From assembly GCF_946482605.1 (NCBI RefSeq), contig NZ_CAMLSE010000011.1:203166-267165 (forward strand): a DNA stretch of 64,000 nucleotides, given 5' to 3'. The notes below the pieces were generated by a model, which saw nothing but the letters and a program-made list of their open reading frames with translations, was not told the origin of the DNA and did not search any database. Each line of letters starts with the position of its first letter. The stretch's first letter is position 1. Both the position numbers and the translations under genes were made by a program. This DNA comes from an uncultured Dyadobacter sp. Lineage in GTDB: Bacteria > Bacteroidota > Bacteroidia > Cytophagales > Spirosomataceae. Below, one piece after another: positions 25,020 through 33,261 of the stretch.

Positions 25020-25656
25020 AGATTCTCATTGGAATGCGCGTGGCCTGATATTTGTGAATGAGGTATTGGCGATTATCCAGGTTCAGGATATAGTAGTCCC
25101 TATACATCGATTGTGTCAGAAAAGCACGCTTGTTTCTCTTTTCAAAAACTTCGCCACCGAAGAGCTGTAATGTATCTCCCTTCCAGTTGTACTCGTTCCC
25201 GGGCCGCCAGAAGCCAGGTTTACGGTCATAAAAAGTGATATGGACCGAGTCAGTCGAATTGGAGAAACCATAGGAGTCGTCGCTGATGTACGCCTCCGTG
25301 TTGTGTATCGCCGGACTGGAATTGACCAGATACCCGATCCCAAAAAACAGGCAGAGGCAGGCAGCCGCCCCAGCCAGCAGGTACAGTATTGGAAACCCTT
25401 TCACGATCGGCCTGGGCTTATGTACTTTCAGAATGGAAGCCAGGTGATCAAATTCCTCCTGGATGGTCTCTTCAAACTGCTTATTCTCGAAATAGGCAGC
25501 GACCAATTGCTGGGCTATTACCTGTTCCCTGAAATCGGAATCGGCCTGGATCTGGTCTTCGATCCAGGTATCTGCCCAGTCGGGCAGCTTTCCTTCGATG
25601 TAATGCTGAATAAGCAAGCGTCTGGATTCTTCATAGTCTTCTGATGGCGAGTTCAT
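25003..25656 (-). CDS. Single-pass membrane protein, anti-sigma-like
   Basis: The 217-residue protein has an N-terminal helical cytoplasmic domain (about 1-85: EESRRLLIQHYIEGKLPDWADTWIEDQI, DSDFREQVIAQQLVAAYFE), one transmembrane helix (88-111, GFPILYLLAGAAACLCLFFGIGYLV) and a beta-rich periplasmic domain of about 100 residues. This layout matches Bacteroidota anti-sigma regulators, although no FecR motif is visible. It follows the sigma-like gene by 20 bp and overlaps the protease gene by 17 bp. Anti-sigma function is inferred from layout and neighbours. Confidence 0.72.
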   Translation of the reverse strand: MNSPSEDYEESRRLLIQHYIEGKLPDWADTWIEDQIQADSDFREQVIAQQLVAAYFENKQFEETIQEEFDHLASILKVHKPRPIVKGFPILYLLAGAAACLCLFFGIGYLVNSSPAIHNTEAYISDDSYGFSNSTDSVHITFYDRKPGFWRPGNEYNWKGDTLQLFGGEVFEKRNKRAFLTQSMYRDYYILNLDNRQYLIHKYQATRIPMRIYEQNP

Positions 25657-25676
25657 AATGAGTCGGGTGCCTAAGC

Positions 25677-26636
25677 TTATTGCCGCCTGTTCCGGCGTTT
25701 GATATAGTTCTTTCTCTCACGTATGTCAGCTAAAACTTCTGTCATCAACTGTTCCCCAACGCGGTCATTCAGCTCGGATGCGGTCATTTTTAACAATTTG
25801 GAAAGGCAGGCAGCATGCCGCTTCCGTACCTGCTTCGGGTTCAAGCCGAGATTTTCGGCCACTTTTTCGAGCGTGAGCCGTTCGAAATGCTGCGGGGCGG
25901 AAACGTTGAACAGGGACTCCAGTTCGTCGTAGGTATACACATCGGGAGCCGTTTCATGAGACGATCTGTCTGTGCGCATAACCCGTTCCGGGTCGATACG
26001 GTAATAACTGATGATGAGATTATGACAGACGTCATCCATGTCGGAAAGCTTCTCAAAAACCAATCGGTTCGCCTCGTAAAAGACATTGAGGTACTCGGCT
26101 GAAAAAGCGAAAGTACCGGCAGAAGCTTTTTTGCTACTGGTTCCGAAGGGCGAAACATACGCCCGGCAAGTCTCCACAACGACGTTATCGGCGATCCCGT
26201 TAAGGAAAGTCACCAGGCGGGAGGTAAGCTCGAACGAGGGTTGCCTGATGATGGCGGCAAAACGGGAGAGGGTCTCCGAAATCACATCGGATAAGACGTG
26301 ATCAGGCAAACGTCTGTAAAACTGCAGTCGGGCCAGCTGCATGCGCAGCTTGGCAAAGACGGGGTCGCTGATTTCGTTATTGTTGAACTTGCGGATGAGG
26401 ACCTGGTCGTCGAGCATTTTTTGGAAAATCGACTCATCCCATTCCCGGGCCCTGCGAACCGAATTGACACCGGCTGCGACGGCCCGTTTTGCGGTGGCAG
26501 CCGCCTCCGAGTCCGTCAGCTTATGCTTTTCCCTGGCCCGTTTGAGCAATTTTGGCTCAAACTCTCCTTTCAGGATTTTTTCCGCCTTGTAGCCTTTGCG
26601 AATGCGTCCGACAATCTCCGAGATGTCAATCATCAT
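25677..26636 (-). CDS. Divergent sigma-70-like regulator
   Basis: The 319-residue protein is soluble and helix-rich. Residues about 110-160 resemble sigma region 2 (DHVLSDVISETLSRFAAII, then FELTSRLVTFLNGIADNVVVETCRAY, compare DxxQEtFlr and yLyxIArN patterns). Residues about 254-284 resemble a region 4 helix-turn-helix (LEKVAENLGLNPKQVRKRHAACLSKLL). An extra N-terminal Lys/Arg-rich domain of about 100 residues and a basic tail (RERKNYIKRRNRRQ) are unlike ordinary ECF factors. The next gene encodes an anti-sigma-like membrane protein, which supports the reading. I chose the double Met at 26636; an upstream Met at 26666 adds 10 residues. First gene of the operon. Confidence 0.6.
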   Translation of the reverse strand: MMIDISEIVGRIRKGYKAEKILKGEFEPKLLKRAREKHKLTDSEAAATAKRAVAAGVNSVRRAREWDESIFQKMLDDQVLIRKFNNNEISDPVFAKLRMQLARLQFYRRLPDHVLSDVISETLSRFAAIIRQPSFELTSRLVTFLNGIADNVVVETCRAYVSPFGTSSKKASAGTFAFSAEYLNVFYEANRLVFEKLSDMDDVCHNLIISYYRIDPERVMRTDRSSHETAPDVYTYDELESLFNVSAPQHFERLTLEKVAENLGLNPKQVRKRHAACLSKLLKMTASELNDRVGEQLMTEVLADIRERKNYIKRRNRRQ

Positions 26637-26978
26637 CGGATTATCGAAAATGGATAACCTAAACAATTCATAGAGAAGGGTGCATTATAACTGCATCAGG
26701 CAACAATTTTGTGAATTTTTCACAAATAACCTCGAGTATCTTTCTTCTTCTGGAGAATTGCCTTCAAATTCCGGCGCATGCTGGTCGCGACCGGTCAATG
26801 GCCCAGCCCACAGCAGATATTCGCCCGGATTAGAGACGGTGGTAACGGTGAAGAGAAAGGCGGGCCCCCGCTGGGGCAAGCACGGAGAAAGCAGGCGTAG
26901 CAATAATGCAAAACCACCTCGAATACAAGCACTTACAGGTGGACACCAACTTTGTACAGCACGACGGTTAATGGATTG
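26637..26978. other. 342-bp intergenic region upstream of sigma-like operon
   Basis: This gap lies between the end of the HD-domain gene and the start of the sigma-like gene, both on the minus strand, so it must hold the operon promoter. It contains the TGTGA/TCACA dyad at 26708-26726 and a small GCCCC/GGGGC hairpin near 26863-26876. No convincing gene was seen. Confidence 0.4.
26708..26726. promoter_or_regulatory. Perfect dyad TTTGTGAA-N3-TTCACAAA
   Basis: The 8-bp arms (26708-26715 and 26719-26726) are perfect with a 3-base centre, 72 bp before the sigma-like start. The core TGTGA-N5-TCACA resembles a CRP/FNR-family site but is one base shorter than the classic N6 spacing. It is an operator candidate for the operon at 22007-26636. 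Confidence 0.45.
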
Positions 26979-27569
26979 TCAGTAATCGTGATAGTGCCCT
27001 TTTTGCACGCTTTGATCTATAAAGTGGACGGCGACTTCCCAGAGTGCGGGAGAAACGTCTTTGATGAAGGATTTTTTCGCCATTACCCTGCTTTTTGTCA
27101 ATTGTGCGTCGTTCTTGTTTGGTTCACAGGAAATAACATGATTCATAAGGGGTTGCAGGGCATCCAGGCTCGCGGCAAAACGCGCTTCTGGGGAGATCCT
27201 GGCTTCGAATTCTTCCCAAAGGCCCATCAGCTCATTCGCCTCCGGATCAGGCAGCAGACCAAAAATCCGTTCAGCGGCCAGTCGTTCGGCTGATATGGAT
27301 TGCTCCCTTTTCTGCTCGTCATACAGGAAGGCATCCCCATTGTCGATCTCCACGATATCATGAATCAGCAGCATTTTCAAAACTTTCAGAAGATCGAGCC
27401 CTTCCATACCGCTATGACCCGCAAGGAGCATTGCCATCATGGCAAGGTGCCAGGAATGCTCGGCGCTGTTCTCCGCCCGGGAACCGTCGATGACGCGGTT
27501 ATAACGGGTTACCACTTTGAGCTTTTCCAGCTCCAACAAAAACTCGACTTGTTTAGACAGATGTTCCAT
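26979..27569 (-). CDS. HD-domain phosphohydrolase (HDDC2/YfbR-like)
   Basis: The 196-residue cytoplasmic protein shows the metal-binding HD pattern: His38 in ENSAEHSWH, His70-Asp71 in KMLLIHDIVEID, and Asp136 in FAASLDALQPLM. These fit the HD_3 group that contains 5'-deoxynucleotidase YfbR and HDDC2. The likely activity is dephosphorylation of nucleoside monophosphates, inferred from the family. It is a single gene. Confidence 0.9.
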   Translation of the reverse strand: MEHLSKQVEFLLELEKLKVVTRYNRVIDGSRAENSAEHSWHLAMMAMLLAGHSGMEGLDLLKVLKMLLIHDIVEIDNGDAFLYDEQKREQSISAERLAAERIFGLLPDPEANELMGLWEEFEARISPEARFAASLDALQPLMNHVISCEPNKNDAQLTKSRVMAKKSFIKDVSPALWEVAVHFIDQSVQKGHYHDY

Positions 27570-27806
27570 TCATTTATAAATAAGGCCGAATCGCTGAACC
27601 AAAACCCAGCGGGCTATTTGGATACTTCGCGCGAAGAACAAAGTTATCGGTTCGCCTTAACATTATCGTAAGCCCTGCCGCCGGTCGTCGATCAACAGCA
27701 AGTTTTCATCGACAAGCAGGTATACTATAATGAATGCCCCCTCAACGGGTTGGATGAACAGGGAAGAAGAGCTGCGGCTGGAAACAATTTGCGCTGATCC
27801 CGGCCT

Positions 27807-28457
27807 TCATTCTACAATAAACCCAAAACTCTCTTCCAGGCCCTGGGGCAGGATCGGGTAAATTTCGGTGATCCGGTTGTTCCTCGATCTGATGCGGATC
27901 AGCGCATTGTACTTCTCGGAGTCGCCAAGCATGCAGGTTCCTTTCGGAATCACTTCTTCGGTTTGCAAATAATTGATCGCGGGATAAATATCGAATGCGC
28001 CCTGTTTCTTGGCAACAAAACCCATGTCGAGATTCCAGAAACCGCCTTGGTTCACCGCCTCGAAGCTGTAAGTGGCGGTTTGTTTGCCGGTGCGCACAAA
28101 CGTGTCAAAATAAGTATGAAAGACCCGCACAATGGTGGTGTCCATCGCAAACGGCGAGGTGCTGGTGAAGTACGAAGCCGTGGAGAGCCTGAAAAACAGG
28201 CCCACGCGTCCGCGCACCGCCACCGGCTTGCCGCTTAGTGAATCCATGACGGCTTCGGGAATATGCGCGCGGATGAAAACCGTATCGCCAATGCCCATTT
28301 GCCGGGAAGTCGTCCAGATTTCGGCTTCCTGGTAGCCAAACTTGTATTTCTGGGGAATGTAGGTACCACATTTCTTTTCAAAAATGTCACCGCCCAGGAA
28401 ACTACATCCCGAACATAACAGGACCAATACCCAGGCTAAGAAGGATCGATGTTTCAT
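27807..28457 (-). CDS. Hypothetical lipoprotein, 216 aa
   Basis: A lipobox (LLCSGC, Cys18) is followed by a beta-rich mature region with no family I recognise: DTVFIRAHIPEAVMDSL, VGLFFRLSTASYF, FVRTGKQTATYSFEAVNQGG and DMGFVAKKQGAFDIYPAINYLQ. The alternating pattern suggests a beta-sandwich. Neighbours (HD hydrolase, S41 peptidase) are more than 180 bp away on each side, so it may be a single gene. Function unknown. Confidence 0.75.
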   Translation of the reverse strand: MKHRSFLAWVLVLLCSGCSFLGGDIFEKKCGTYIPQKYKFGYQEAEIWTTSRQMGIGDTVFIRAHIPEAVMDSLSGKPVAVRGRVGLFFRLSTASYFTSTSPFAMDTTIVRVFHTYFDTFVRTGKQTATYSFEAVNQGGFWNLDMGFVAKKQGAFDIYPAINYLQTEEVIPKGTCMLGDSEKYNALIRIRSRNNRITEIYPILPQGLEESFGFIVE

Positions 28458-28647
28458 GGCGGCTGTCTGTTGCTTCCGTTGAGGTTGGTTGACAACAAGT
28501 TACAAAAAATCCGGATAATTTGAAATGCGTTGATCGAATCACCTGTCGCCTACCGGATGAGAAGGGGCACTGCTCACATCGGTATACAACTCCCGAGAAA
28601 ATTAGTGTCAAATCTTGTCGTCCGGCGAGCGCAGGGCCCTGTTGCCG

Positions 28648-29634
28648 TCATTTCAGCATTTCTATAACCGCAGCAAGTTCGGTACCGTCAGGCACCGTGT
28701 AATCGGGTTGAACGCCTGTCGCTTCCCAATTCCCGGTTGTGCCCGGCCATGTGGGTGCTCCTGTGGAAACGGAAACATAGAGGTGCTCGTTGACGGGATA
28801 CCATGAATTCATGAAAGCCGCACCGGCCGACCGCCGCCCGACTATTTTGGCACGGCGATGCTTTTGCAGCGCATATGCAAATGCTTCCGCCGCCGATGCC
28901 GTTCCCTGATTAACCAGGATGAATAGCGGCTTTTCATATTTGGGTTCCAGCAACCAACCGACGGTTTTTTCCGTCTGCATGCTGCCATTCCTGGTCCGGA
29001 ATTCCAGCAAAGGTGTATGTTTGGGTAGAAAAAAGCTTTCCATTACACTGCCTGCATTGCTGCCCCCTCCCCCATTATTTCGCAGATCGATGACCAGCGC
29101 CCGGGTGTTTGCCACGAAGCGCATCGCCGCAAACAGTGTGGGCAGGCTGTTGACCGAAATGTTGATTTCCGAAATTTCGATATACCCGATATTCCCATCC
29201 AGCACCTTTACATCACGAAAGCCGAAGTTCCGTTCCGCGGCATCTTTCCCGTCAAAAAACGCATCATATGATTGTGTGGCTGTATCCGCACCCGGTTGGG
29301 CAGGCTTTTGCAGCTCTTTGACGGTTTTCGGATCATATCTGACGTACAAATGTCCGTCCCGGCTGAATTCCTGCAAGCTTTTCGAAACAGATACCGCCAG
29401 ATCGTGCCAGTTTTTGGCAGCCGAGAATCTCCCTTGCCGGCGTTCCGATCGGAGGTGTTCTGCTATTTTTTGTCCTTTCTCCTGAAAAACATAGGCGGTA
29501 TCGATTCGTTGCGCCATGATGGCAATCGCCGCATCGATCTCCCGGACCGACAGCGCCTGGCCGAGCGCGTATGGACAGCAAAGCAGCAGAAAGATGGCAT
29601 TCAGGCAGAAACGGGCGGATTTGGTAGGTGACAT
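28648..29634 (-). CDS. S41-family (IRBP/TSP-type) serine peptidase
   Basis: The 328-residue protein has a signal peptide (MSPTKSARFCLNAIFLLLCCPYALGQ), an N-terminal helical domain (about 27-130) as in IRBP-type S41 enzymes, and a C-terminal catalytic domain. The domain shows GNIGYIEIS, ALVIDLRNNGGGG (180-191), LVNQGTASAAEAFAYAL with nucleophile Ser247, and GRRSAGAA. No PDZ domain is seen. Export suggests processing of periplasmic or surface peptides; the substrate is unknown. I chose the ATG at 29634 for its signal peptide. Confidence 0.92.
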   Translation of the reverse strand: MSPTKSARFCLNAIFLLLCCPYALGQALSVREIDAAIAIMAQRIDTAYVFQEKGQKIAEHLRSERRQGRFSAAKNWHDLAVSVSKSLQEFSRDGHLYVRYDPKTVKELQKPAQPGADTATQSYDAFFDGKDAAERNFGFRDVKVLDGNIGYIEISEINISVNSLPTLFAAMRFVANTRALVIDLRNNGGGGSNAGSVMESFFLPKHTPLLEFRTRNGSMQTEKTVGWLLEPKYEKPLFILVNQGTASAAEAFAYALQKHRRAKIVGRRSAGAAFMNSWYPVNEHLYVSVSTGAPTWPGTTGNWEATGVQPDYTVPDGTELAAVIEMLK

Positions 29635-29707
29635 ATATTTGGGTTGATTTATTTTACAAGCAAAGATCCTGTATATCAACCACCCAAAATTGTATCAGAT
29701 TAGCGCA

Positions 29708-30502
29708 TTAAGTTGCCCGGTATTCTTTGGGTAAAAATCCGGTGATCTGCTTGAAAGCCCTGGTAAAGTGCGCCTGGTCGGCAAATCCGGATTCGTGCGC
29801 GACGCGCGTGAGCTGGTAAGGCGTATTTTTAATGAGGGCGATCGAGTTCATGACCCTGAGTTTCCGCATGTATTCGCTCATTGTACAGCCAAAATAGCGT
29901 GGAAAATACTTCGAGATCGTTACAGGATGCGTACCGGTTTCCATGGCTAGTTCGCCCAGGCTCACGTGCTCATTCCAGCGATCGTGCAGCAGCCCGGCGA
30001 TCTGGCCTACCCAATGCGGAGGCCGGCTACCCGCGTTCTCCCTCGTAGCCAGCAGACCGAGAATGGCCATCGTAATCGAATCGCCGGTATAGTGGTCATC
30101 GTGCAGTAACTCCCGGTATGCTCGTAAAAACGCGGTGGCGGCAAGCGGGTTTTCACACACAGCAAGGCCTATCTCGCTCTCTGTGAGGCCATACGCACTG
30201 AAAAATCCCGGTGTAAACTCAATGTTGAAATTCTGCGAACCTGGTACCGTCCTGCTATTTTGGTGCGGCTCGCCGGCGTGAAAGAATACCGCTTCGCCTG
30301 CTTGCCGGTAGCACTCACTTCGCTGCCTCTTTTCGAGGGTTGCACCTGCCAGCAGCATCGTAATGTGCGGATTTTCGTGCGCATGCAGCGCCACATTGGG
30401 AAGGTTTTCCGGCGAATAGGTTGTAACACTGGTCCAGATACCGTTCATCTGGCAGGAGCTCAGGTTGTTGCCCAGATAGGTGGCTGTCGGAAGTAGCTGC
30501 AT
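29708..30502 (-). CDS. AraC-family transcriptional regulator
   Basis: The 264-residue protein has an N-terminal cupin-type sensor (VALHAHENPHITMLLAGATLEKR, EAVFFHAGEPHQN) and two C-terminal helix-turn-helix motifs (VSLGELAMETGTHPVTISKYFPRYFGCTMSEYMRKLR; LTRVAHESGFADQAHFTRAFKQITGFLPKEYR). The effector is unknown. I chose the ATG at 30502 (MQLLPTATY) because the cupin begins soon after; an upstream Met at 30643 adds 47 residues without domain character. It is divergent from the LLM oxidoreductase gene at 30841, a common target arrangement. Confidence 0.92.
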   Translation of the reverse strand: MQLLPTATYLGNNLSSCQMNGIWTSVTTYSPENLPNVALHAHENPHITMLLAGATLEKRQRSECYRQAGEAVFFHAGEPHQNSRTVPGSQNFNIEFTPGFFSAYGLTESEIGLAVCENPLAATAFLRAYRELLHDDHYTGDSITMAILGLLATRENAGSRPPHWVGQIAGLLHDRWNEHVSLGELAMETGTHPVTISKYFPRYFGCTMSEYMRKLRVMNSIALIKNTPYQLTRVAHESGFADQAHFTRAFKQITGFLPKEYRAT

Positions 30503-30840
30503 GATCGGCTTGGAATGGTCGTAGGGAAAACAGTCGCTATCTAACGTCGGCTCCGGGCAGGTCCGCGTTGCATGGTGAAGTCCGATCGTGATCTGCCTTC
30601 CTGAAATATCGATACGACAAAGCGCAGTGGCGTGGAAAATCAAAGAAAGTCAGTGGCGCTGTTGAAGTGACCATACGTTCCGGACCGGGCGTTAAGCAGC
30701 TCCGAAAGAAGCAGTTAGTCAAAGCTAAACCTTCACCCAAAGAAGTACATCGCTCCCGCGTACCCGATACCAGGAACTTTTGAAGCCGAATAATCTGTCT
30801 CACCTTAAACTGGCTCTCAAAACGGTCTGAAAGGCGCATT
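30503..30840. other. 338-bp divergent intergenic region
   Basis: This region lies between the AraC regulator and the LLM oxidoreductase. It should contain both promoters. I saw no convincing gene, repeat or consensus promoter in it. Confidence 0.4.
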
Positions 30841-31863
30841 ATGAAGAAGATAGGATTTTTATCGTTCGGGCATTGGTCAAACCATCCGGCGTACAGGACC
30901 CGCACAGCGGGCGACACGTTACTTCAATCCATTGACCTGGCCGTCGCTGCCGAAGAGATCGGTCTGGACGGCGCTTATTTCCGTGTTCACCATTTTGCAT
31001 CTCAGCTGGCATCGCCGTTTCCTCTGCTTTCGGCTATTGGCGCCAAAACACGTAAAATCGAGATCGGAACGGGTGTCATTGACATGCGTTATGAAAATCC
31101 GCTTTACATGGTAGAAGATGCCGGCGCCGCGGACCTGATCTCGGAAGGCCGACTGCAACTGGGGATCAGCAGAGGGTCGCCGGAGCAAGTGATCGACGGT
31201 TGGCGCTACTTTGGGTATGAACCGGCCGAAGGAGAAAACGATGCGGAAATGGGACGCCGCAAGGCATTGGAATTCCTCGATAGGCTCAATGGGGCAGGAT
31301 TTGCGGAGCCAAATCCATACCCGATGTTCCCGAACCCGCCGGGCTTACTGCGGTTGGAACCCTACTCGGAAGGATTGCGGGAACGCATCTGGTGGGGAGC
31401 CGGTTCTAATGCAACTGCTGTCTGGGCAGCCGAAAACGGCATGCACCTCCAAAGTTCGACCTTGAAATTCGATGAAAGCGGTAAGCCTTTTCATGTGCAG
31501 CAGGCGGAACAGATCAGGTTGTATAAGGAAGCCTGGAAAAAAGCCGGACACCAACGTGAGCCGAGGGTTTCGGTGAGCCGGTCGATCTTCGCATTGGTAA
31601 CCGACCAGGACCGTTATTTATTTGGACAGGAATCCAACCGGACTGATAAAATCGGGATGATTGAACAGGACAAAAGGGCGATTTTCGGTAGAAGCTATGC
31701 CGCAGAACCAGATCAGCTCATCAGGGAACTGGCACAGGACGAAGCGATCCAGGAAGCGGATACGCTCCTTTTGACGATCCCGAATACGCTGGGAGTTGAG
31801 TACAATGTACACGTATTGTCTTCCATTTTAGAACATGTGGCACCCGGACTGGGGTGGCGATAG
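30841..31863 (+). CDS. LLM-class flavin-dependent oxidoreductase
   Basis: The 340-residue cytoplasmic protein has the luciferase-like TIM-barrel pattern: KKIGFLSFGHWS at the N-terminus, DLAVAAEEIGLDGAYFRVHHFA, SPFPLLSAIGAKTRKIEIGTGV, NPLYMVEDAGAADLISEGRLQLGISRGSPEQ and WWGAGSNATAVWAAENGMHL. Such enzymes use FMN or F420 as cofactor; a Cytophagales host suggests FMN. The substrate is unknown. It is divergent from an AraC regulator that may control it. A strong hairpin follows the stop. Confidence 0.93.
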   Translation: MKKIGFLSFGHWSNHPAYRTRTAGDTLLQSIDLAVAAEEIGLDGAYFRVHHFASQLASPFPLLSAIGAKTRKIEIGTGVIDMRYENPLYMVEDAGAADLISEGRLQLGISRGSPEQVIDGWRYFGYEPAEGENDAEMGRRKALEFLDRLNGAGFAEPNPYPMFPNPPGLLRLEPYSEGLRERIWWGAGSNATAVWAAENGMHLQSSTLKFDESGKPFHVQQAEQIRLYKEAWKKAGHQREPRVSVSRSIFALVTDQDRYLFGQESNRTDKIGMIEQDKRAIFGRSYAAEPDQLIRELAQDEAIQEADTLLLTIPNTLGVEYNVHVLSSILEHVAPGLGWR

Positions 31864-31868
31864 CTATT

Positions 31869-31908
31869 TAATGCAGGGCAAGCCATAACGCCTGCCCTGC
31901 ATTACTTT
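31869..31908 (+). terminator. Hairpin terminator after LLM gene
   Basis: Perfect 12-bp arms (31869-31880 and 31893-31904) with a 12-base loop are followed by CTTTTC. The hairpin starts 6 bp after the stop of the LLM gene and also faces the convergent DUF4374 gene ending at 32010, so it may act in both directions. Confidence 0.7.
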
Positions 31909-32009
31909 TCTGAAAACAGGGTATTTACCAGTTAATACCCAAGATATGCCCATTGCCTTTTATGCGGGCATTTGCCGCCTTGGAAACGGTGCGGCACATG
32001 GGCAGAGCG

Positions 32010-33251
32010 TTATGGCTTCACCGGGTGCGGTGCGATGAGCTGCACCTGAATGTACCCGCCGCCGTCGAGCGAAATGCCTTTTTTGAAACTATCCGCACCT
32101 CCATTCGGATCGAATTCGTAAATGAACGCCTCCTTGTCGACAGGGCTGATGCCCGTATAGTATTTGCCGTTGAACACCAGCGGCGAGCGTACCATCCCTA
32201 CCGGGCTGAGCGGGCTCTTCATTACCGTGACAGTCTTGGTATTCAAATTCAATTTTACTACCTGCGCAATGTCGTTGTAACGGTCGCGGATGGAGGTCAT
32301 TTTGCTTTCATACTGTACCGTTCCGAACGCAATGCCGTTGCCGACATAATTCAGGCCCATCAGACAGGCTTCATCGCCGACGGGCGTCGTGACGTCGAAA
32401 AAGTAGTCCTTGTCGAATTCAGCCGTGCCTTTTTTGATCCTCACCACACCTGACTTGCCGCCGTTGCCCATCCAGTACTTACCCGCGCTCACCACAAAAT
32501 AATGGTTTCCTTCTTCGTCCTTATCTACCGAATGCAGGTAATCGTACCCCACGCTTCCGTTAGTAGCATTGGTGCTGATCACCTTCATATTACCCATCGA
32601 TGGAAAGTCGTACACCAATGCTTTCACGCCATCCACGACATACGCCCGGGTGGCCGCATTGTAGTAGTAGCCACCCAGAATGAATTTACCATTATCCACA
32701 AACCCCCGGCCGAGGTAGAAGCCGACATCCGGCTTTGCGGCATCGTAAGGAAGGCTGAAAGTGCCTTTATCGATCAGTTTGAAGTCGGTGACGCTGATTC
32801 TGGCCCAACCTGCAACGCCCTTATTGTCGTCCAATGCGCCCAGTACAAGCAGGGTATTATCGTCGATCACATTCAGTGATTGAAAATAGTTGGGCACGAC
32901 GCCGTCGGTGAGGATGTACGACTTTTCTGCGATCGAGCCGTCTGCCTTCATTTCGTACTGGATAAATTTCTTTTCAGGTAAATTCATCTGATACACATAT
33001 TGCTTATGCCACAAATAGCGCGATCCCTGGGCTTCAATGCCTTTTCCGATAAACGACAGGCTGCCCTCGTGTAACGAAGGAACCGCAGCAATGTACTGGT
33101 CGTCGCCCTGCGCCCAGGCGGATATGGTAAAATGCTGCGCCGCCGGTGCTACCTCCACAGGCTCCTCTTTGTCATCGCAGGAAAAAAGGCCCAGCCCGGA
33201 AAGGCCCAGGGCCGCGATGCCTATCAGGAGACGAAATTGGTTTGTTTTCAT
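32010..33251 (-). CDS. DUF4374 lipoprotein (XusB-like), distal copy
   Basis: The 413-residue protein has a lipobox (GLFSC, Cys25) followed by acidic DDKEEP, a likely surface-retention signal. The mature part is a repetitive beta-propeller-like fold of the DUF4374 type (GRGFVDNGKFILGGYY, KSGVVRIKKGTAEFDKDYFFDV). DUF4374 lipoproteins occur beside TonB receptors and PepSY proteins. I recall that XusB, the siderophore-binding lipoprotein of the Bacteroides XusABC system, belongs here. It lies 10 bp downstream of the PepSY/TonB receptor fusion gene and is the last gene of the iron operon. A siderophore-capturing role is inferred from family and context. Confidence 0.88.
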   Translation of the reverse strand: MKTNQFRLLIGIAALGLSGLGLFSCDDKEEPVEVAPAAQHFTISAWAQGDDQYIAAVPSLHEGSLSFIGKGIEAQGSRYLWHKQYVYQMNLPEKKFIQYEMKADGSIAEKSYILTDGVVPNYFQSLNVIDDNTLLVLGALDDNKGVAGWARISVTDFKLIDKGTFSLPYDAAKPDVGFYLGRGFVDNGKFILGGYYYNAATRAYVVDGVKALVYDFPSMGNMKVISTNATNGSVGYDYLHSVDKDEEGNHYFVVSAGKYWMGNGGKSGVVRIKKGTAEFDKDYFFDVTTPVGDEACLMGLNYVGNGIAFGTVQYESKMTSIRDRYNDIAQVVKLNLNTKTVTVMKSPLSPVGMVRSPLVFNGKYYTGISPVDKEAFIYEFDPNGGADSFKKGISLDGGGYIQVQLIAPHPVKP

Positions 33252-33261
33252 TGTATTTAGA

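Noticed and set aside
22007..26636. Reading the sigma/protease operon as a toxin-immunity or phage-defence system
   Set aside because: No nuclease, toxin, NTPase or phage-related domain is visible, and three of four products carry membrane or export signals, which fits surface signalling better.
30537..30917. 126-codon minus-strand frame between the AraC and LLM genes
   Set aside because: It runs into the LLM coding region on the opposite strand and has no recognisable features.
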